Part shown: one piece after another, positions 26,503-36,082 of the stretch
Layout: every line of letters begins with the position of its first letter
Position numbering within the stretch: position 1 is the stretch's first letter
DNA from: Bacteroidaceae bacterium
Lineage (GTDB): Bacteria; Bacteroidota; Bacteroidia; Bacteroidales; Bacteroidaceae
NCBI GenBank assembly: GCA_017555845.1
Contig: JAFZFO010000034.1
Coordinates: 1 to 49,791 of the forward strand
Reading direction: 5' to 3'
DNA length: 49,791 nt
Translations under genes and position numbers: made by a program
The notes under the pieces: model-generated
What the model saw: only the letters and a program-made list of their open reading frames with translations
What the model was told of the DNA's origin: nothing
Database searches by the model: none

Positions 26503-27729
26503 ATGAACCTTTCGCTGTACATAGCAAAGCGTTACCTGTTTTCAAAGAAGAGCCACCAGGTGATAAACATCATTTCGGGTGTGGCCATAGCAGGTATTGC
26601 CCTTGCTACAGCGGCAATGGTGTGCACACTATCGGTCTTCAACGGCTTTCAAGGCGTTGTTGCCAAACAGTTCTCGGCATTTGACGCCGACATAAAGATT
26701 ACGGCCGCAAGCGGAAAGGTAATAACCACCGATGCGCCTGAGATTGGCAAGGTTGCAGATATGCAGGATATCGCAGCCTTGTCGTTTTGCGTAGAAGGCA
26801 AGGCCATGGCAAGTTATGGTGGCAGCCAGGCAATGGTAACCATCAAGGGTGTGGACAACAACTTCGCGTCGCTCACAGAGATTGACAAGGTACTTATTGG
26901 CCCGGGCGAATTTGTCCTGAACGACGGTATGAACGATTATGCCGTACTTGGAGGCGGACTGACAGGAATCCTCAACTGCGGTATATTATTTACCACACCA
27001 ATTGAGATATACGCGCCCAACAGGTTGGAGAACGTGAACCTTACAATCCCTGCAAGGAATTTCAAGAAAAGTGAATTGCACTCAACAGGTCTGGTATTTG
27101 TTCTGAACCAGCCCGAATATGATGGCGAATATATCATCACATCGGACAGTTTCGCACGCAACCTTTTCCGTCGCGAGGCAAACGAAGCCACATCTATGGA
27201 GCTGAAGATAAGGAGCGGAGCAAACGCCGCAAAGACAAAGAAGGAGATTGAGGCGATACTTGGCAGCGGCTATACGGTACAGGACCGATATGAGCAGCAG
27301 GAGAGCGTCTACAAGGTAATGCAGGTTGAGAAGATGATTTCCTATATATTCCTGACCTTCATTCTGATGGTTGCCTGCTTCAACATCATAGGTTCATTGG
27401 CTATGCTCATCATTGAAAAGCGCGAGAACATGAAGACCCTGCGCAGCCTGGGAGCAGAGAACAAGACCATTGCGAACATCTTTGTATTTGAAGGTGCCAT
27501 AATATCGGCTATGGGAGCCGTGATAGGCATCATAGCCGGAGTTGCATTGACCCTTGCACAGCAGCACTTCGGGCTCATTTCAATGGGCGGTGCGGGCGAA
27601 TTCATTGTGGAGAGCTACCCTGTCAAGATCATTCCGGGAGATGTAGCCGCAACATTCATCACTGTTATCGTTGTAGGATTCATAACAGTGTGGTTGCCCG
27701 TGAAAGCGCTTACAAGAAAGTATGTCTGA
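26503..27729 (+). CDS. LolC/LolE-like ABC transporter permease (FtsX family)
   Basis: Inner-membrane permease of 408 residues. The N-terminal IAKRYLFSKKSHQVINIISGVAIAGIALATAAM segment is typical of LolC/LolE proteins that extract lipoproteins for transport to the outer membrane. A periplasmic MacB-like domain covers about 45-260. Three membrane helices follow in the FtsX domain, with IEKRENMKTLRSLGAENKTIANIFVFEG near 305-332 and WLPVKALTRKYV at the end. The partner ATPase is not nearby, so the complex must be completed elsewhere. It ends the rbfA operon. The assignment to the LolCE branch rather than another MacB-type exporter is probable but not certain. Confidence 0.88.
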   Translation: MNLSLYIAKRYLFSKKSHQVINIISGVAIAGIALATAAMVCTLSVFNGFQGVVAKQFSAFDADIKITAASGKVITTDAPEIGKVADMQDIAALSFCVEGKAMASYGGSQAMVTIKGVDNNFASLTEIDKVLIGPGEFVLNDGMNDYAVLGGGLTGILNCGILFTTPIEIYAPNRLENVNLTIPARNFKKSELHSTGLVFVLNQPEYDGEYIITSDSFARNLFRREANEATSMELKIRSGANAAKTKKEIEAILGSGYTVQDRYEQQESVYKVMQVEKMISYIFLTFILMVACFNIIGSLAMLIIEKRENMKTLRSLGAENKTIANIFVFEGAIISAMGAVIGIIAGVALTLAQQHFGLISMGGAGEFIVESYPVKIIPGDVAATFITVIVVGFITVWLPVKALTRKYV

Positions 27730-27753
27730 AATTCTATCAGGCAGAGTTCCAGA

Positions 27754-28602
27754 TTACACAAGCACAACATTCTTTACCTCAACAGGATAGTTGAGGAAGA
27801 GCGATGCCTGGTCGCCGAACTTGCCACCGGCCTCGGTGGTACAGAATACAGTATTTCCCCCTTTGGTACATAGCGCATCCATTGCAGGATGACGGTGCAG
27901 ATAATCCTTGAGCGACGCAGCTACTGCGGCACCCTGGGTAATGAGGTTGATACCCTGGGGGGTATATTTCCTGATCTTCTCAATAAGAATGGGATAATGG
28001 GTGCAACCAAGTATTATTGTATCAATCTCGGGGTCGCGTGAAAGGAGATTGTCGATGTGGCGCTTCACAAAGTAATCGGCACCATCGCCCGCAAATTCAT
28101 TTGTCTCGACAAGCGGCACCCACATTGGGCAAGCCTCGCCGGTAACCTCTATCTCGGGGAAGAGTTTGCGTATCTCAAGCGGATAAGAGAGTGATTTTAT
28201 GGTTCCCTCGGTTGCAAGCACACCGATGTGGCGGCTTTTTGTTATATCGCCCACACACTCTACTGTGGGGCGTATTATGCCAAGCACACGACGATTGGGG
28301 TCACACAACGGGATATCGACCTGCTGTATTGTGCGCAGGGCCTTGGCTGAGGCTGTGTTACATGCAAGGATAACCAATTGGCAGCCTTGACGGAACAGGT
28401 ACTCCACAGCCTGACGGGTAAATTCATAAACAACATCGAACGAGCGTGTACCATACGGGGTACGGGCATTGTCGCCCAAGTAGATATAATCGTACTGGGG
28501 CAGCAGTTTCTTTATCTCGTCATAGATTGTGAGACCACCATAACCCGAATCGAAAACACCAATGGGGCCGGCCTCCTTTGAAAGTTGCACGAATTTATCC
28601 AT
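27754..28602 (-). CDS. murI: Glutamate racemase
   Basis: Cytoplasmic cofactor-independent racemase making D-glutamate for peptidoglycan. The 282 residues contain the substrate-binding FDSGYGGLT (Asp18), the first catalytic Cys81 in ILACNTASAKAL and the second near 198 in LGCTHYPIL. The length is normal. The ATG at 28602 follows the end of the skp-like gene at 28631 by 28 bases, so murI probably lies at the 3' end of the bamA-skp cluster, a common order in Bacteroidales, and shares its envelope-biogenesis context. Confidence 0.97.
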   Translation of the reverse strand: MDKFVQLSKEAGPIGVFDSGYGGLTIYDEIKKLLPQYDYIYLGDNARTPYGTRSFDVVYEFTRQAVEYLFRQGCQLVILACNTASAKALRTIQQVDIPLCDPNRRVLGIIRPTVECVGDITKSRHIGVLATEGTIKSLSYPLEIRKLFPEIEVTGEACPMWVPLVETNEFAGDGADYFVKRHIDNLLSRDPEIDTIILGCTHYPILIEKIRKYTPQGINLITQGAAVAASLKDYLHRHPAMDALCTKGGNTVFCTTEAGGKFGDQASLFLNYPVEVKNVVLV

Positions 28603-28630
28603 AACTGCTTGTTGTAATTACATTATAATA

Positions 28631-29293
28631 TTAATGCAGCACAGCATCATCTACCGCCGCATTCTCGACATCTGTGGCAACATCTTCATCGCACTCGACA
28701 ACCGCATCAGCATCTGCCGACCTTACCGGCAGCACGTTTGGCATATATGCTCTCATATACTCCTCATAGCCATCAAGTGCAGTAGCCGGTTTGTCAGGGT
28801 TCAGCGCTGCATCGAGCAGCATCACGGTTATATCAACAGCCTTGGCAGGATTGATATATTTGTATGCCACCATGTCAGTGTCTATCACGTAATCCAGATC
28901 ACAGGCAACTGAAACCTTTTCAACAGCCTCGGCCACCGCGTTGTACGATGTGGCAAAAAGCGAATCCTTTGCCTCGGCAAGCCATGTCTTCAACTCCTTG
29001 CGGAAATTGATGCTGTTGTCAACGAGCTGCTGCAACTCATTCTGTCTCTTGCGCAGAATGGGCTCGGGGAAATCGCGGTAACCGTCGAGGAAAGCAACGT
29101 ACTTGCGTGTAAGCTCCCTTTCGTTATGCTCAATCTCCTTTTCGCATCGTTGGCACAGACGCTCATAATCGGCAACAGCCTGCTTATATGACGGCATCAC
29201 ATGCATTATGTTGCTGCTACTATAATACCCGAACTGCGCTTTTGCAAGCATTGCAAAAGAGAATACAAACAAGAACAAAAAGAGTTTACGCAT
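28631..29293 (-). CDS. OmpH/Skp-family periplasmic chaperone, third copy
   Basis: Skp-like chaperone of 220 residues with a signal peptide (about 1-19, ending MLAKAQ). It opens with the family strand FGYYSSSNIMHVMPSYKQAVADYERL, then two long coiled-coil helices (about 40-110) and a DLDYVIDTDMVAYKY strand. Unlike the other copies it carries about 50 extra acidic residues at the C-terminus (VECDEDVATDVENAAVDDAVLH). It is the most diverged of the three. It is separated from the second copy by a hairpin-bearing 91-base gap. A role in holding unfolded outer-membrane proteins is inferred from the family and the bamA context. Confidence 0.85.
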   Translation of the reverse strand: MRKLFLFLFVFSFAMLAKAQFGYYSSSNIMHVMPSYKQAVADYERLCQRCEKEIEHNERELTRKYVAFLDGYRDFPEPILRKRQNELQQLVDNSINFRKELKTWLAEAKDSLFATSYNAVAEAVEKVSVACDLDYVIDTDMVAYKYINPAKAVDITVMLLDAALNPDKPATALDGYEEYMRAYMPNVLPVRSADADAVVECDEDVATDVENAAVDDAVLH

Positions 29294-29333
29294 TTTATTG
29301 TGACTTTATTCGCTATTGATATTATAAATAACA

Positions 29334-29365
29334 GGAAACAACCCCCTTGAAAGGGAGTTGTCCTG
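29334..29365 (-). terminator. Hairpin between the second and third ompH-like genes
   Basis: An imperfect stem of about 10 bp (CAACTCCCTT with AAGGGGGTTG on the minus strand) follows the second ompH-like stop by 20 bases. It lacks a clean U-run and may only attenuate read-through to the third copy and murI. Confidence 0.5.
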
Positions 29366-29384
29366 TATGATGATTGATTGGGAT

Positions 29385-29912
29385 TTACTTTGCTACTGCA
29401 GGAACTGCATTTGGTGCAATGCCGAGCTTAGCCTTTACCTTTGCTGTAACATCCTCGCAAAGAGTTGTGTTGATGAATGGGATGCCACCGGCCAAGTCAA
29501 AGATACAAACATATGAACCATCCTTGCCTACAGTGTCAAGAGCGCCCTGAAGCTTCTTGTTGATCTCGCCCATCTTCTCCATCTCGGCCTTCTGAAGATT
29601 CTGCTGAACCTCCTGACCATACTCCTGGAGACGCTGCTGCAACTGCATCAACTCCTCGTAACGACGCTTGAGGATGTTCTCGGGAACTGAATCCTGCTGC
29701 ATCTTCTCAAACTCTGTACCCTTCTTCTCAAGCTCTGTGCGGATGCTGTTGAACTCATCGGTGTACATCTTCTCAAGCGCCTGGACATCCTTCAACGCCT
29801 TTGCATACTCAGGCATTACCTGAATAATCTCGGCTGAGTTTACATAACCGAATTTCTGTGCCAAAAGGCTCATTGGAGCCAGCATCAAAAACAAAATCAA
29901 AATCTTTTTCAT
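29385..29912 (-). CDS. OmpH/Skp-family periplasmic chaperone, second copy
   Basis: Skp-like protein of 175 residues. The ATG at 29912, preceded by AAAGGAA, starts MKKILILFLMLAPMSLLAQ, a clear signal peptide, so I reject the longer open frame. The first strand is KFGYVNSAEIIQVMPEY. Two long helices with heptad-like spacing (about 50-125) form the tentacle coiled coil. The end has YVCIFDLAGGIPFINTTLCEDVT, the trimer-core strands. The length fits classic Skp. It lies 83 bases after the first copy and would guide outer-membrane proteins to BamA. Confidence 0.92.
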   Translation of the reverse strand: MKKILILFLMLAPMSLLAQKFGYVNSAEIIQVMPEYAKALKDVQALEKMYTDEFNSIRTELEKKGTEFEKMQQDSVPENILKRRYEELMQLQQRLQEYGQEVQQNLQKAEMEKMGEINKKLQGALDTVGKDGSYVCIFDLAGGIPFINTTLCEDVTAKVKAKLGIAPNAVPAVAK

Positions 29913-29995
29913 TTCCTTTATATTTAAATTAAACAATTTCACATTCTGTATATATGACTGGGAAATCATCGATTTGTTAAATTGACAAATGTTAA

Positions 29996-30511
29996 TTATT
30001 CTGAATATCCCAATTTAACAAGCACCTCACTGCTTATATCAATGGACGGCGACGCGTAGATGAGGCTCACTGATGATGACTTGTCAAACACCATTGTGTA
30101 TTTCTTCAGGTCGCAGATATCCTTGATGGCATTGTAAACCTCTTCCTGGATGGGCGCCATAAGACTCTCACGCTTCTTGTACACCTCACCGGTGGGGCCG
30201 AAATAGTGGCGTTTCAGTTCGCTGGCCTCCTTTTCCTTGGCCAGGATTGCCTCCTCACGCTCGATGCGCTGTGCATCGGAAAGGAACGCCGACTCACTCT
30301 GGTACTTCTTGTAAAGAATCTCGGCCTCCTGCACGAGCTCGTCAATCTCGCCCTGCCAGCGCTTTGACTGCTGGTTGAGCTGTTCGTTGGCACGCTCATA
30401 CGCGGGAATGTTCTTCAGGATATACTCCATATCCACTGTAACATATTTCTGAGCCTGAGCTCCCGTGAAAGCCAGCAGGCATACAACTGCCGCAAAAAAT
30501 AGTCGTTTCAT
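29996..30511 (-). CDS. OmpH/Skp-family periplasmic chaperone, first copy
   Basis: Skp-like protein of 171 residues immediately downstream of bamA (17 bases). The ATG at 30511 gives the signal peptide MKRLFFAAVVCLLAFTGAQAQ. The longer open frame is bamA read in another frame. The mature protein begins KYVTVDMEYILKNIPAYERA, followed by coiled-coil helices with many Lys/Glu (about 45-120) and the closing strands YTMVFDKSSSVSLIYASPSIDISSEVL. The family captures unfolded outer-membrane proteins in the periplasm, and its position right behind bamA supports this role. Confidence 0.93.
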   Translation of the reverse strand: MKRLFFAAVVCLLAFTGAQAQKYVTVDMEYILKNIPAYERANEQLNQQSKRWQGEIDELVQEAEILYKKYQSESAFLSDAQRIEREEAILAKEKEASELKRHYFGPTGEVYKKRESLMAPIQEEVYNAIKDICDLKKYTMVFDKSSSVSLIYASPSIDISSEVLVKLGYSE

Positions 30512-30528
30512 GGTTGTCTGTCTTAAAA

Positions 30529-33183
30529 TTAGAATTCCTGTCCCAAAATAAAGTGGAAGTGACTGCCACCCCATTGTGACGAACCAAATACCTTGTCGAA
30601 ACCGTAAGCCCAGTCGATACCGATGAGACCGATCATCTGGAGGAACACACGTACACCCACACCGGCACTTCGCTTGAGGTCGAACAGGTTGAACTTTGAT
30701 ACACTTGTCCATGCATTACCGGCCTCAACAAATGCCAAGCCATAGATGCTTGTAGCATTCTGCAACATGAATGGGAAGCGGAGCTCCATACCAAGGCGTG
30801 TATAGGCATAACCCTCGTAGCCGTAAGGTGTGAGACTACCGTTCTCGTAACCACGCAATGCCACCATATCGGTTGCATAGTTGTAAGAGTATCCACTCAT
30901 ACCATCACCACCTACATAGAATGTCTCGAACGGAGACTTCTTGTTGGGGTCGTAGCTTCCAAGAATACCGAAATCGGCACGTGTCATCAGTACAAGATTG
31001 TACTTGCCCGGTGTGAGCGAAGTATAGGTCTTGCTGCGGAACTTTATCTTGTAGTACTCAATCCACTTGTGCTTGTCGCCAAGCTCGGCCTTGTACTGTG
31101 GAGAGTTCACGTTTGTCGCAAGGTTGGCGTAATCCTTTCCATCCCAAGCCGAATACGGAGGTGTTGCCGATGCCACAAGAGAGAACTCGGAACCCTGACG
31201 TGGGAAGTATGGGTGGTCGACAGTGCTGCGGCCAAGCGACAACTGCACGTTGAGGTTGTTACAGATACCGTCGGTTATCAGGAAGTACTGCCAGTTCTTG
31301 AGGTTGTACACCTGATAGTTAAGCTCGGCCGAGAGGGTAAAGTTATCATCAGGCCAGTTCAGGCGGCGTCCCCATCCCAAAGAAGCACCATACATCTTGA
31401 TGTACTTGTCGGGGTCGTAGTAGGACGACACGTTGTTGTATCCATAGCCATCGTAGTTACCATAGCCATAGAGATAGTTATAGTAGTTATTGTAGTAGGC
31501 CGAATTGTAGTAGCTGTCGGCAACGTCTGTCTGCATTGAGAAGAATGCCGAGAACGAGAATGAATTCGGTCTTTTACGTCCGAACCAAGGGTCGAAGAAG
31601 TTGATGCTGTACGACTGGTAGTAACGTCCGTTGGTCTGTGCGCTGATGGCGAATGTCTGTCCGTCGCCCTGTGGGATGATACCGCGGCGCACACCATCCC
31701 TGCGGAACAGGTTACGCATTGAGAAGTTCGTGAACTTCAACGACAGCTTTCCAATGACACCAGTCTGTCCCCAACCAGCCGAGAGCTCAATCTGGTCACT
31801 GCTCTTTGGCTCGAGTTTCCAGTGCATGTCAACAGTACCGTTCTCGGGGTTAGGCGCTGCTCCCGGATCAATCTTCTCGGGGTCGAAGTGTCCCATGTTC
31901 GCAATGTTACGCCATGAACGCTCAAGCGCATTCATCGAGAAGAGGCTACCAGGCAAGGTATAGAGCTCACGGCGTACCACCTCCTCATATACGCGGTCGT
32001 TACCGCTGATGGTAACACGGTCAATGGTTGCCTGCACACCCTCAAATACACGGATTTCAAGATCGACTGAGTCGTTCTCAATCTTGGCCTCGACGGGAAG
32101 GGCATTGAAGAATACATAACCCTCGTTGTAGTAGAGGTTCTTGACAGCATCCTCATCCACGAGCAGACGGTTCTCAAGTTCGTTCTGGTCATATACATCG
32201 CCGGCCTTCATGCGCAGCAGATAATCGAGATATGCCGTAGAGTATACACTGTTACCCACCCACTTGATGCTGCGGATGTGGTACTGTGCACCCTCATCTA
32301 CACCTATATATATATCCACGCTCTTGTCATCAAACTGGACCACGCTGTCCTTTACAATGCGTGCATCGCGGTAACCATTCTCATAGTAACGGGCAAGGAT
32401 TTTCTCCTTGTCCTCGGCAAACTGGTCATCAGTAAACTTCTTTGACCTGAAGATGGTGTGGATAAGGTTGTCCCAACGGGTCTTCTCGCGGGTCTTCTTC
32501 ATCGCATACCTTACCTTGTTCTCGGGAAGGGCATCTGCACCTTCTATATAGATGCGGTTGATCTTGACCTTCTCATTCTTGTCAATCTCAACATCCACAA
32601 TCACGCGGTTGTCCTCGGTAACATCGGGGCGCTGTACGAACCTTACCTCGGCATTCTTGTAGCCCTTGTCATCGTAGTAGTTCTTGATGACCTTCTCGGC
32701 ACGTGAAATGATGTCGGGAGTGATGTGACCTCCGGGATGGATACCCACCTTTGTCTCCAACTCCTCACGCTCGGTCTTCTTTATACCCATGATGTTTAGC
32801 TGCGACACACGGGGACGCTGCCTGAGCGCGATGCCCAGATAGATGTAGTTGCCCTTGATACTGTCGGCAGTAATGCTCACATCCTCAAAAAGACCATGTT
32901 TCCAATAGCGTTTGATGGCATTGGTAACCTCGTCGCCCGGTACAGATATCACATCGCCTATCGACAGACCCGACAGACCTATAACCACCGAAGGCTCAAG
33001 GTTCTCGGTTCCGGATAGGTTAATGCCGCCGATGGTGTATTTTCGTGCAGCACCGGTATAGAGAATCGTTGGCTTGACAATCACTTCCTGCGCCGACAAT
33101 GTCAACGAGAGAGCTGCCAATACAACCAAAAGAGCAGTTTTCAAAAACGGGAAAAATCTCATCCTATAATGTCTTTTCATCAT
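30529..33183 (-). CDS. bamA: Outer-membrane protein assembly factor BamA
   Basis: Outer-membrane Omp85 insertase of 884 residues. After the signal peptide (ending near LTLSAQ) come five POTRA domains (about 45-430), then a 16-strand barrel to the C-terminal Phe ([10 protein letters not shown]). The conserved barrel motif with VGGDGMSGY and LRGY-like ALRGYEN lies near 765-790. A Tyr/Asn-rich extracellular loop ([25 protein letters not shown]-type) near 560-585 is unusually repetitive. The frame starts ATGATG at 33183, overlapping uppS by 20 bases; an in-frame ATG at 33162, one base after the uppS stop, also gives a good signal peptide and may be the true start. Confidence 0.97.
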   Translation of the reverse strand: MMKRHYRMRFFPFLKTALLVVLAALSLTLSAQEVIVKPTILYTGAARKYTIGGINLSGTENLEPSVVIGLSGLSIGDVISVPGDEVTNAIKRYWKHGLFEDVSITADSIKGNYIYLGIALRQRPRVSQLNIMGIKKTEREELETKVGIHPGGHITPDIISRAEKVIKNYYDDKGYKNAEVRFVQRPDVTEDNRVIVDVEIDKNEKVKINRIYIEGADALPENKVRYAMKKTREKTRWDNLIHTIFRSKKFTDDQFAEDKEKILARYYENGYRDARIVKDSVVQFDDKSVDIYIGVDEGAQYHIRSIKWVGNSVYSTAYLDYLLRMKAGDVYDQNELENRLLVDEDAVKNLYYNEGYVFFNALPVEAKIENDSVDLEIRVFEGVQATIDRVTISGNDRVYEEVVRRELYTLPGSLFSMNALERSWRNIANMGHFDPEKIDPGAAPNPENGTVDMHWKLEPKSSDQIELSAGWGQTGVIGKLSLKFTNFSMRNLFRRDGVRRGIIPQGDGQTFAISAQTNGRYYQSYSINFFDPWFGRKRPNSFSFSAFFSMQTDVADSYYNSAYYNNYYNYLYGYGNYDGYGYNNVSSYYDPDKYIKMYGASLGWGRRLNWPDDNFTLSAELNYQVYNLKNWQYFLITDGICNNLNVQLSLGRSTVDHPYFPRQGSEFSLVASATPPYSAWDGKDYANLATNVNSPQYKAELGDKHKWIEYYKIKFRSKTYTSLTPGKYNLVLMTRADFGILGSYDPNKKSPFETFYVGGDGMSGYSYNYATDMVALRGYENGSLTPYGYEGYAYTRLGMELRFPFMLQNATSIYGLAFVEAGNAWTSVSKFNLFDLKRSAGVGVRVFLQMIGLIGIDWAYGFDKVFGSSQWGGSHFHFILGQEF

Positions 33184-33916
33184 TTGTCACTTGTTCGCCT
33201 GTCAAGCCATAACGACGCTGACGGCACTGGTATTCATATATTGCCTTGCAAAGTTCTTCCTTGTTGAAGTCGGGCCAAAGCACCTCGGTAAAATAGAATT
33301 CGGCATAGGCAAGCTGCCACAACAGGAAGTTGCTCAAGCGCTGCTCCTTACCGGTGCGTATGAGCAAATCGGGGTCGGGCATGAAAGATGTTGCCAAAGC
33401 ATTGTCTATAGCCTCATCGGTAATGTCGGCAAGTTCCATGTTGCCATCCTTGACCTTTGACGCAATGCTGCGCACAGCCTCGGTAATCTCCCACTTCGAA
33501 GAATAGCTCAATGCCAGCACAAGAGTCATGGCATTGTTGTTTGCAGTGCGCTCCACGCATCCGTTCAGGCGGTCACGTACATTGTCGGGCAACTTGCTCA
33601 TGTCGCCTATTATGCGGAACGCTACATTGTGCTTTACAAAGAGTTCCTCCTCAACCGACTCGAACAGCAATGCCATCAATGCAGCCACCTCGGCTATAGG
33701 GCGTTTCCAGTTCTCGGTAGAGAAGGTGTACAGTGTCAGATACTTCACACCCAGTTTCAATGCATCCTCAACCAGCTGGCGGACCGCTACTGCGCCTGCC
33801 TGATGTCCTTCCTGACGCTCCTTGCCACGAAGCTGAGCCCAACGGCCATTGCCATCCATGATGATGGCGATGTGCTGCGGCACTCTTTCCATATCTATCT
33901 TTTCAATATAGTTCAT
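33164..33916 (-). CDS. uppS: Isoprenyl transferase (undecaprenyl diphosphate synthase)
   Basis: Cytoplasmic cis-prenyltransferase of 250 residues that makes the undecaprenyl carrier lipid for peptidoglycan and surface glycans. The signature [14 protein letters not shown] has the catalytic Asp21. Further motifs are [26 protein letters not shown] and the ending [37 protein letters not shown], all complete. The gene lies between the DUF6089-type gene (12 bases upstream) and bamA (overlapping), an order frequently seen in Bacteroidales. Confidence 0.97.
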   Translation of the reverse strand: MNYIEKIDMERVPQHIAIIMDGNGRWAQLRGKERQEGHQAGAVAVRQLVEDALKLGVKYLTLYTFSTENWKRPIAEVAALMALLFESVEEELFVKHNVAFRIIGDMSKLPDNVRDRLNGCVERTANNNAMTLVLALSYSSKWEITEAVRSIASKVKDGNMELADITDEAIDNALATSFMPDPDLLIRTGKEQRLSNFLLWQLAYAEFYFTEVLWPDFNKEELCKAIYEYQCRQRRYGLTGEQVTNDEKTL

Positions 33917-33928
33917 TGCTATATCTTC

Positions 33929-34630
33929 TTAATTGTTACACTTTCTATATTTTGGAGACAAATCGTATGTCACAAACAGCGACAGGAACGAATAGCCATC
34001 CTTGTTTTTCATAAATCCGCTCTCTATACCATATGGGTCGCCCAGCGTTGTTCCGTTCCTGTCGGTCACATCCAGATTGTCGCTGAATGTAAATCGATAG
34101 GAGAGTTCGCAGCCCACATTCAGGCGCGGCATGACCTTGCATTTCAAGCCTATACCCAACGGGATGTTAGGTGTAAAGACATGCTTTGCTGGCGCCGGAG
34201 CATATGTAAGCCCCACACCTGCAAAGAGATAGGGAGCCAACCTGCGTGAGCGCTTGTAGCCTGAGCCATCGCCATAGGCAAGAAAATGGCACTCATACTG
34301 CGCTCCCAGTTCATACAGCATGCGTCCGAACTCAATATCGCCACAGGGAAAAGAGTTGTCGGCACCAACAGTACTGCCCGATATGCGCGCAACAGCAAGA
34401 TTGGCCTTCACTGCCATGCGCGGATTGATGTTATAGCGGAACAGCGCACCGCCCATAACATTGAAGTTGTTGAATGGGGATGAGTAGTTGGCGTCGCCGT
34501 AATAGGTACTGCCACCAATCATTCCTCCAACCTCGTAACGGTATTCAAGCCCATCGGCACGCACACCGGCAGCAAAGCACAACATCATTGCGCCCATAAC
34601 CACCCCACGTACCAATGCTGCCATTTTCAT
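33929..34630 (-). CDS. DUF6089-type outer-membrane beta-barrel protein
   Basis: Outer-membrane protein of about 233 residues. The ATG at 34630 gives the signal peptide MKMAALVRGVVMGAMMLCFAAGVRA, better than the TTG at 34651. The mature part begins YRYEVGGMIGGSTYYGDANY and continues as alternating amphipathic strands (ALFRYNINPRMAVKANLAVARISG; YLFAGVGLTYAPA; MPRLNVGCELSYRFTFSDNLD), which indicates an eight- or ten-strand barrel. Similar proteins lie immediately upstream of uppS-bamA in Bacteroidetes, and their role is unknown. Its start overlaps no gene but follows the DUF6242 stop by 4 bases, so translation is coupled. Confidence 0.85.
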   Translation of the reverse strand: MKMAALVRGVVMGAMMLCFAAGVRADGLEYRYEVGGMIGGSTYYGDANYSSPFNNFNVMGGALFRYNINPRMAVKANLAVARISGSTVGADNSFPCGDIEFGRMLYELGAQYECHFLAYGDGSGYKRSRRLAPYLFAGVGLTYAPAPAKHVFTPNIPLGIGLKCKVMPRLNVGCELSYRFTFSDNLDVTDRNGTTLGDPYGIESGFMKNKDGYSFLSLFVTYDLSPKYRKCNN

Positions 34631-34634
34631 ATTC

Positions 34635-35990
34635 TTACTTCTTGAAACCAAGACGGTTTATTATAGCTTTCCACACAACGGGCTCCTCGCCGGCCAATAC
34701 AATCCACATCACGTTGTTTGAATCAACAGTCGCCACGAATGGAGACTCATTGCCCTGCAACTCATCGGGAATGAGCTGATAGAAGCCACCTGGAGCCTTC
34801 CATGTTATTCCGTTGTCACGTGATACGTAGAATGAGGCAAAAGCCCCCACATTCTCGCCCTGTGCAACACCGGCACCGCCTATTGCATAAAGGAAATCAT
34901 CATATCGCAGCACCGACAATCCCTTCAATGCGGGGCAAGGGAACGGATTGTTGCCGTTGTCATATTTTGTCCAGTTATCCTCGGTCGACAACTTGCTCCA
35001 GACAGCGGCTTCGCCATCCATTGCCTCATTGTCATGACCAATGAGCATATATCGCACGATTGTACTGTTATGATTCAGTTTGTAAGATGCCATTGAAACG
35101 CCATAGAGTGGAAAACCGGCAGGCAACACACCTGCGCTCTCGAAATCGGCGCCATTGGCAGTGGTCAGGAGTTCACTCTCTGTAGCAATCCACATCTTGC
35201 CCTCATCATCAGAAACGCCTACAATTGCCACAAAAGCACTGCCGGTGTAGCAAGGATCCCAATTCATGGCATCGGTCGAAATATAGAGACCCTCGGCAGC
35301 CGCCACATACAGCACACCACCAAAAAGCTGCACTGTTGCAAGACGGGCGCCTGCAGGCAAACCTTCAACAGTCACTACATTCCACGAAGGCGCTCCCGAC
35401 AAAGATGATGTCGCAAGCATCCATTGGCCATCCTTCTCTCCAAAGAGACAAAGCTCGCCATTGTACTCCAATGCACGTTGTGGAACAAAAGCATCGACAG
35501 AACTGTACTTGTTCCAAACCATCTCCTCAGGCTCTACCTGATGCACGTTTACCGAGACCGTGTAGTCCCTGTAGTATTCTGAATCGGTTGATGTTATACG
35601 GAACTTGCGTGGAGTTGAAAAATCCAACGAGTCGGATGCGAGGAAACCTTCGAATGTATCGGTACTGTCTACATATATCTTCGCATAGCCCGACAACTGC
35701 ATTTCGAATGCCACCTTGTCGACCTTTGTTGCAAAAGGCAACGAATCCACATTGTAGACCTCGCCGGCAACCTGATTTATCGAGAAGGGATACGAACTTC
35801 CCTGAATTGTTTTTGTTACTGTTGTATCATAGCCGGCCGAAGTGAAAGACGGATACTTGGATGTGATGTTTCCTATGCTGAATGACTTGAGGACAGCATA
35901 TGGAGACAACACGGCATCATCGTCATCTGGAAAGCATGAGGTAAGAACCAACGCCAGCATTGACAGACATATCGCTAAACTTTTTTTCAT
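34635..35990 (-). CDS. DUF6242-type lipoprotein with beta-propeller-like domain
   Basis: Predicted surface or periplasmic lipoprotein of 451 residues. The ATG at 35990 begins MKKSLAICLSMLALVLTSC, with the lipobox LTSC (Cys19); the upstream extension is rejected. An Ig-like sandwich of about 110 residues covers the first third (SFSIGNITSKYPS to YTVSVNVHQVEPEE). The remainder has repeated WMLATSSL / LYISTDAMNWDP / FYVSRDNGITWKAPGG units typical of BNR/sialidase-like Asp-box repeats of a propeller, without visible sialidase catalytic residues. Similar DUF6242 proteins accompany uppS-bamA. Function unknown. Confidence 0.83.
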   Translation of the reverse strand: MKKSLAICLSMLALVLTSCFPDDDDAVLSPYAVLKSFSIGNITSKYPSFTSAGYDTTVTKTIQGSSYPFSINQVAGEVYNVDSLPFATKVDKVAFEMQLSGYAKIYVDSTDTFEGFLASDSLDFSTPRKFRITSTDSEYYRDYTVSVNVHQVEPEEMVWNKYSSVDAFVPQRALEYNGELCLFGEKDGQWMLATSSLSGAPSWNVVTVEGLPAGARLATVQLFGGVLYVAAAEGLYISTDAMNWDPCYTGSAFVAIVGVSDDEGKMWIATESELLTTANGADFESAGVLPAGFPLYGVSMASYKLNHNSTIVRYMLIGHDNEAMDGEAAVWSKLSTEDNWTKYDNGNNPFPCPALKGLSVLRYDDFLYAIGGAGVAQGENVGAFASFYVSRDNGITWKAPGGFYQLIPDELQGNESPFVATVDSNNVMWIVLAGEEPVVWKAIINRLGFKK

Positions 35991-36019
35991 ACAAATGTGC
36001 ACTTTACGTTCAATTTGCA

Positions 36020-36027
36020 AAAATAGC
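36020..36027 (-). promoter_or_regulatory. Probable -7 box upstream of the DUF6242-bamA operon
   Basis: On the minus strand the sequence TATTTTTG matches TAnnTTTG, about 30 bases before the DUF6242 ATG. No clear -33 TTG is seen at the proper distance, so the site is tentative. It would drive the envelope cluster down to the ompH-like genes. Confidence 0.45.
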
Positions 36028-36082
36028 AACATTTTTTGGTTTATGCGATATTTAAGGCTCTATTTATAATATTTTAAAATTA

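Noticed and set aside
30512-30712. N-terminal extension of the first OmpH copy
   Set aside because: It lies inside bamA and would hide an obvious signal peptide beginning at 30511.
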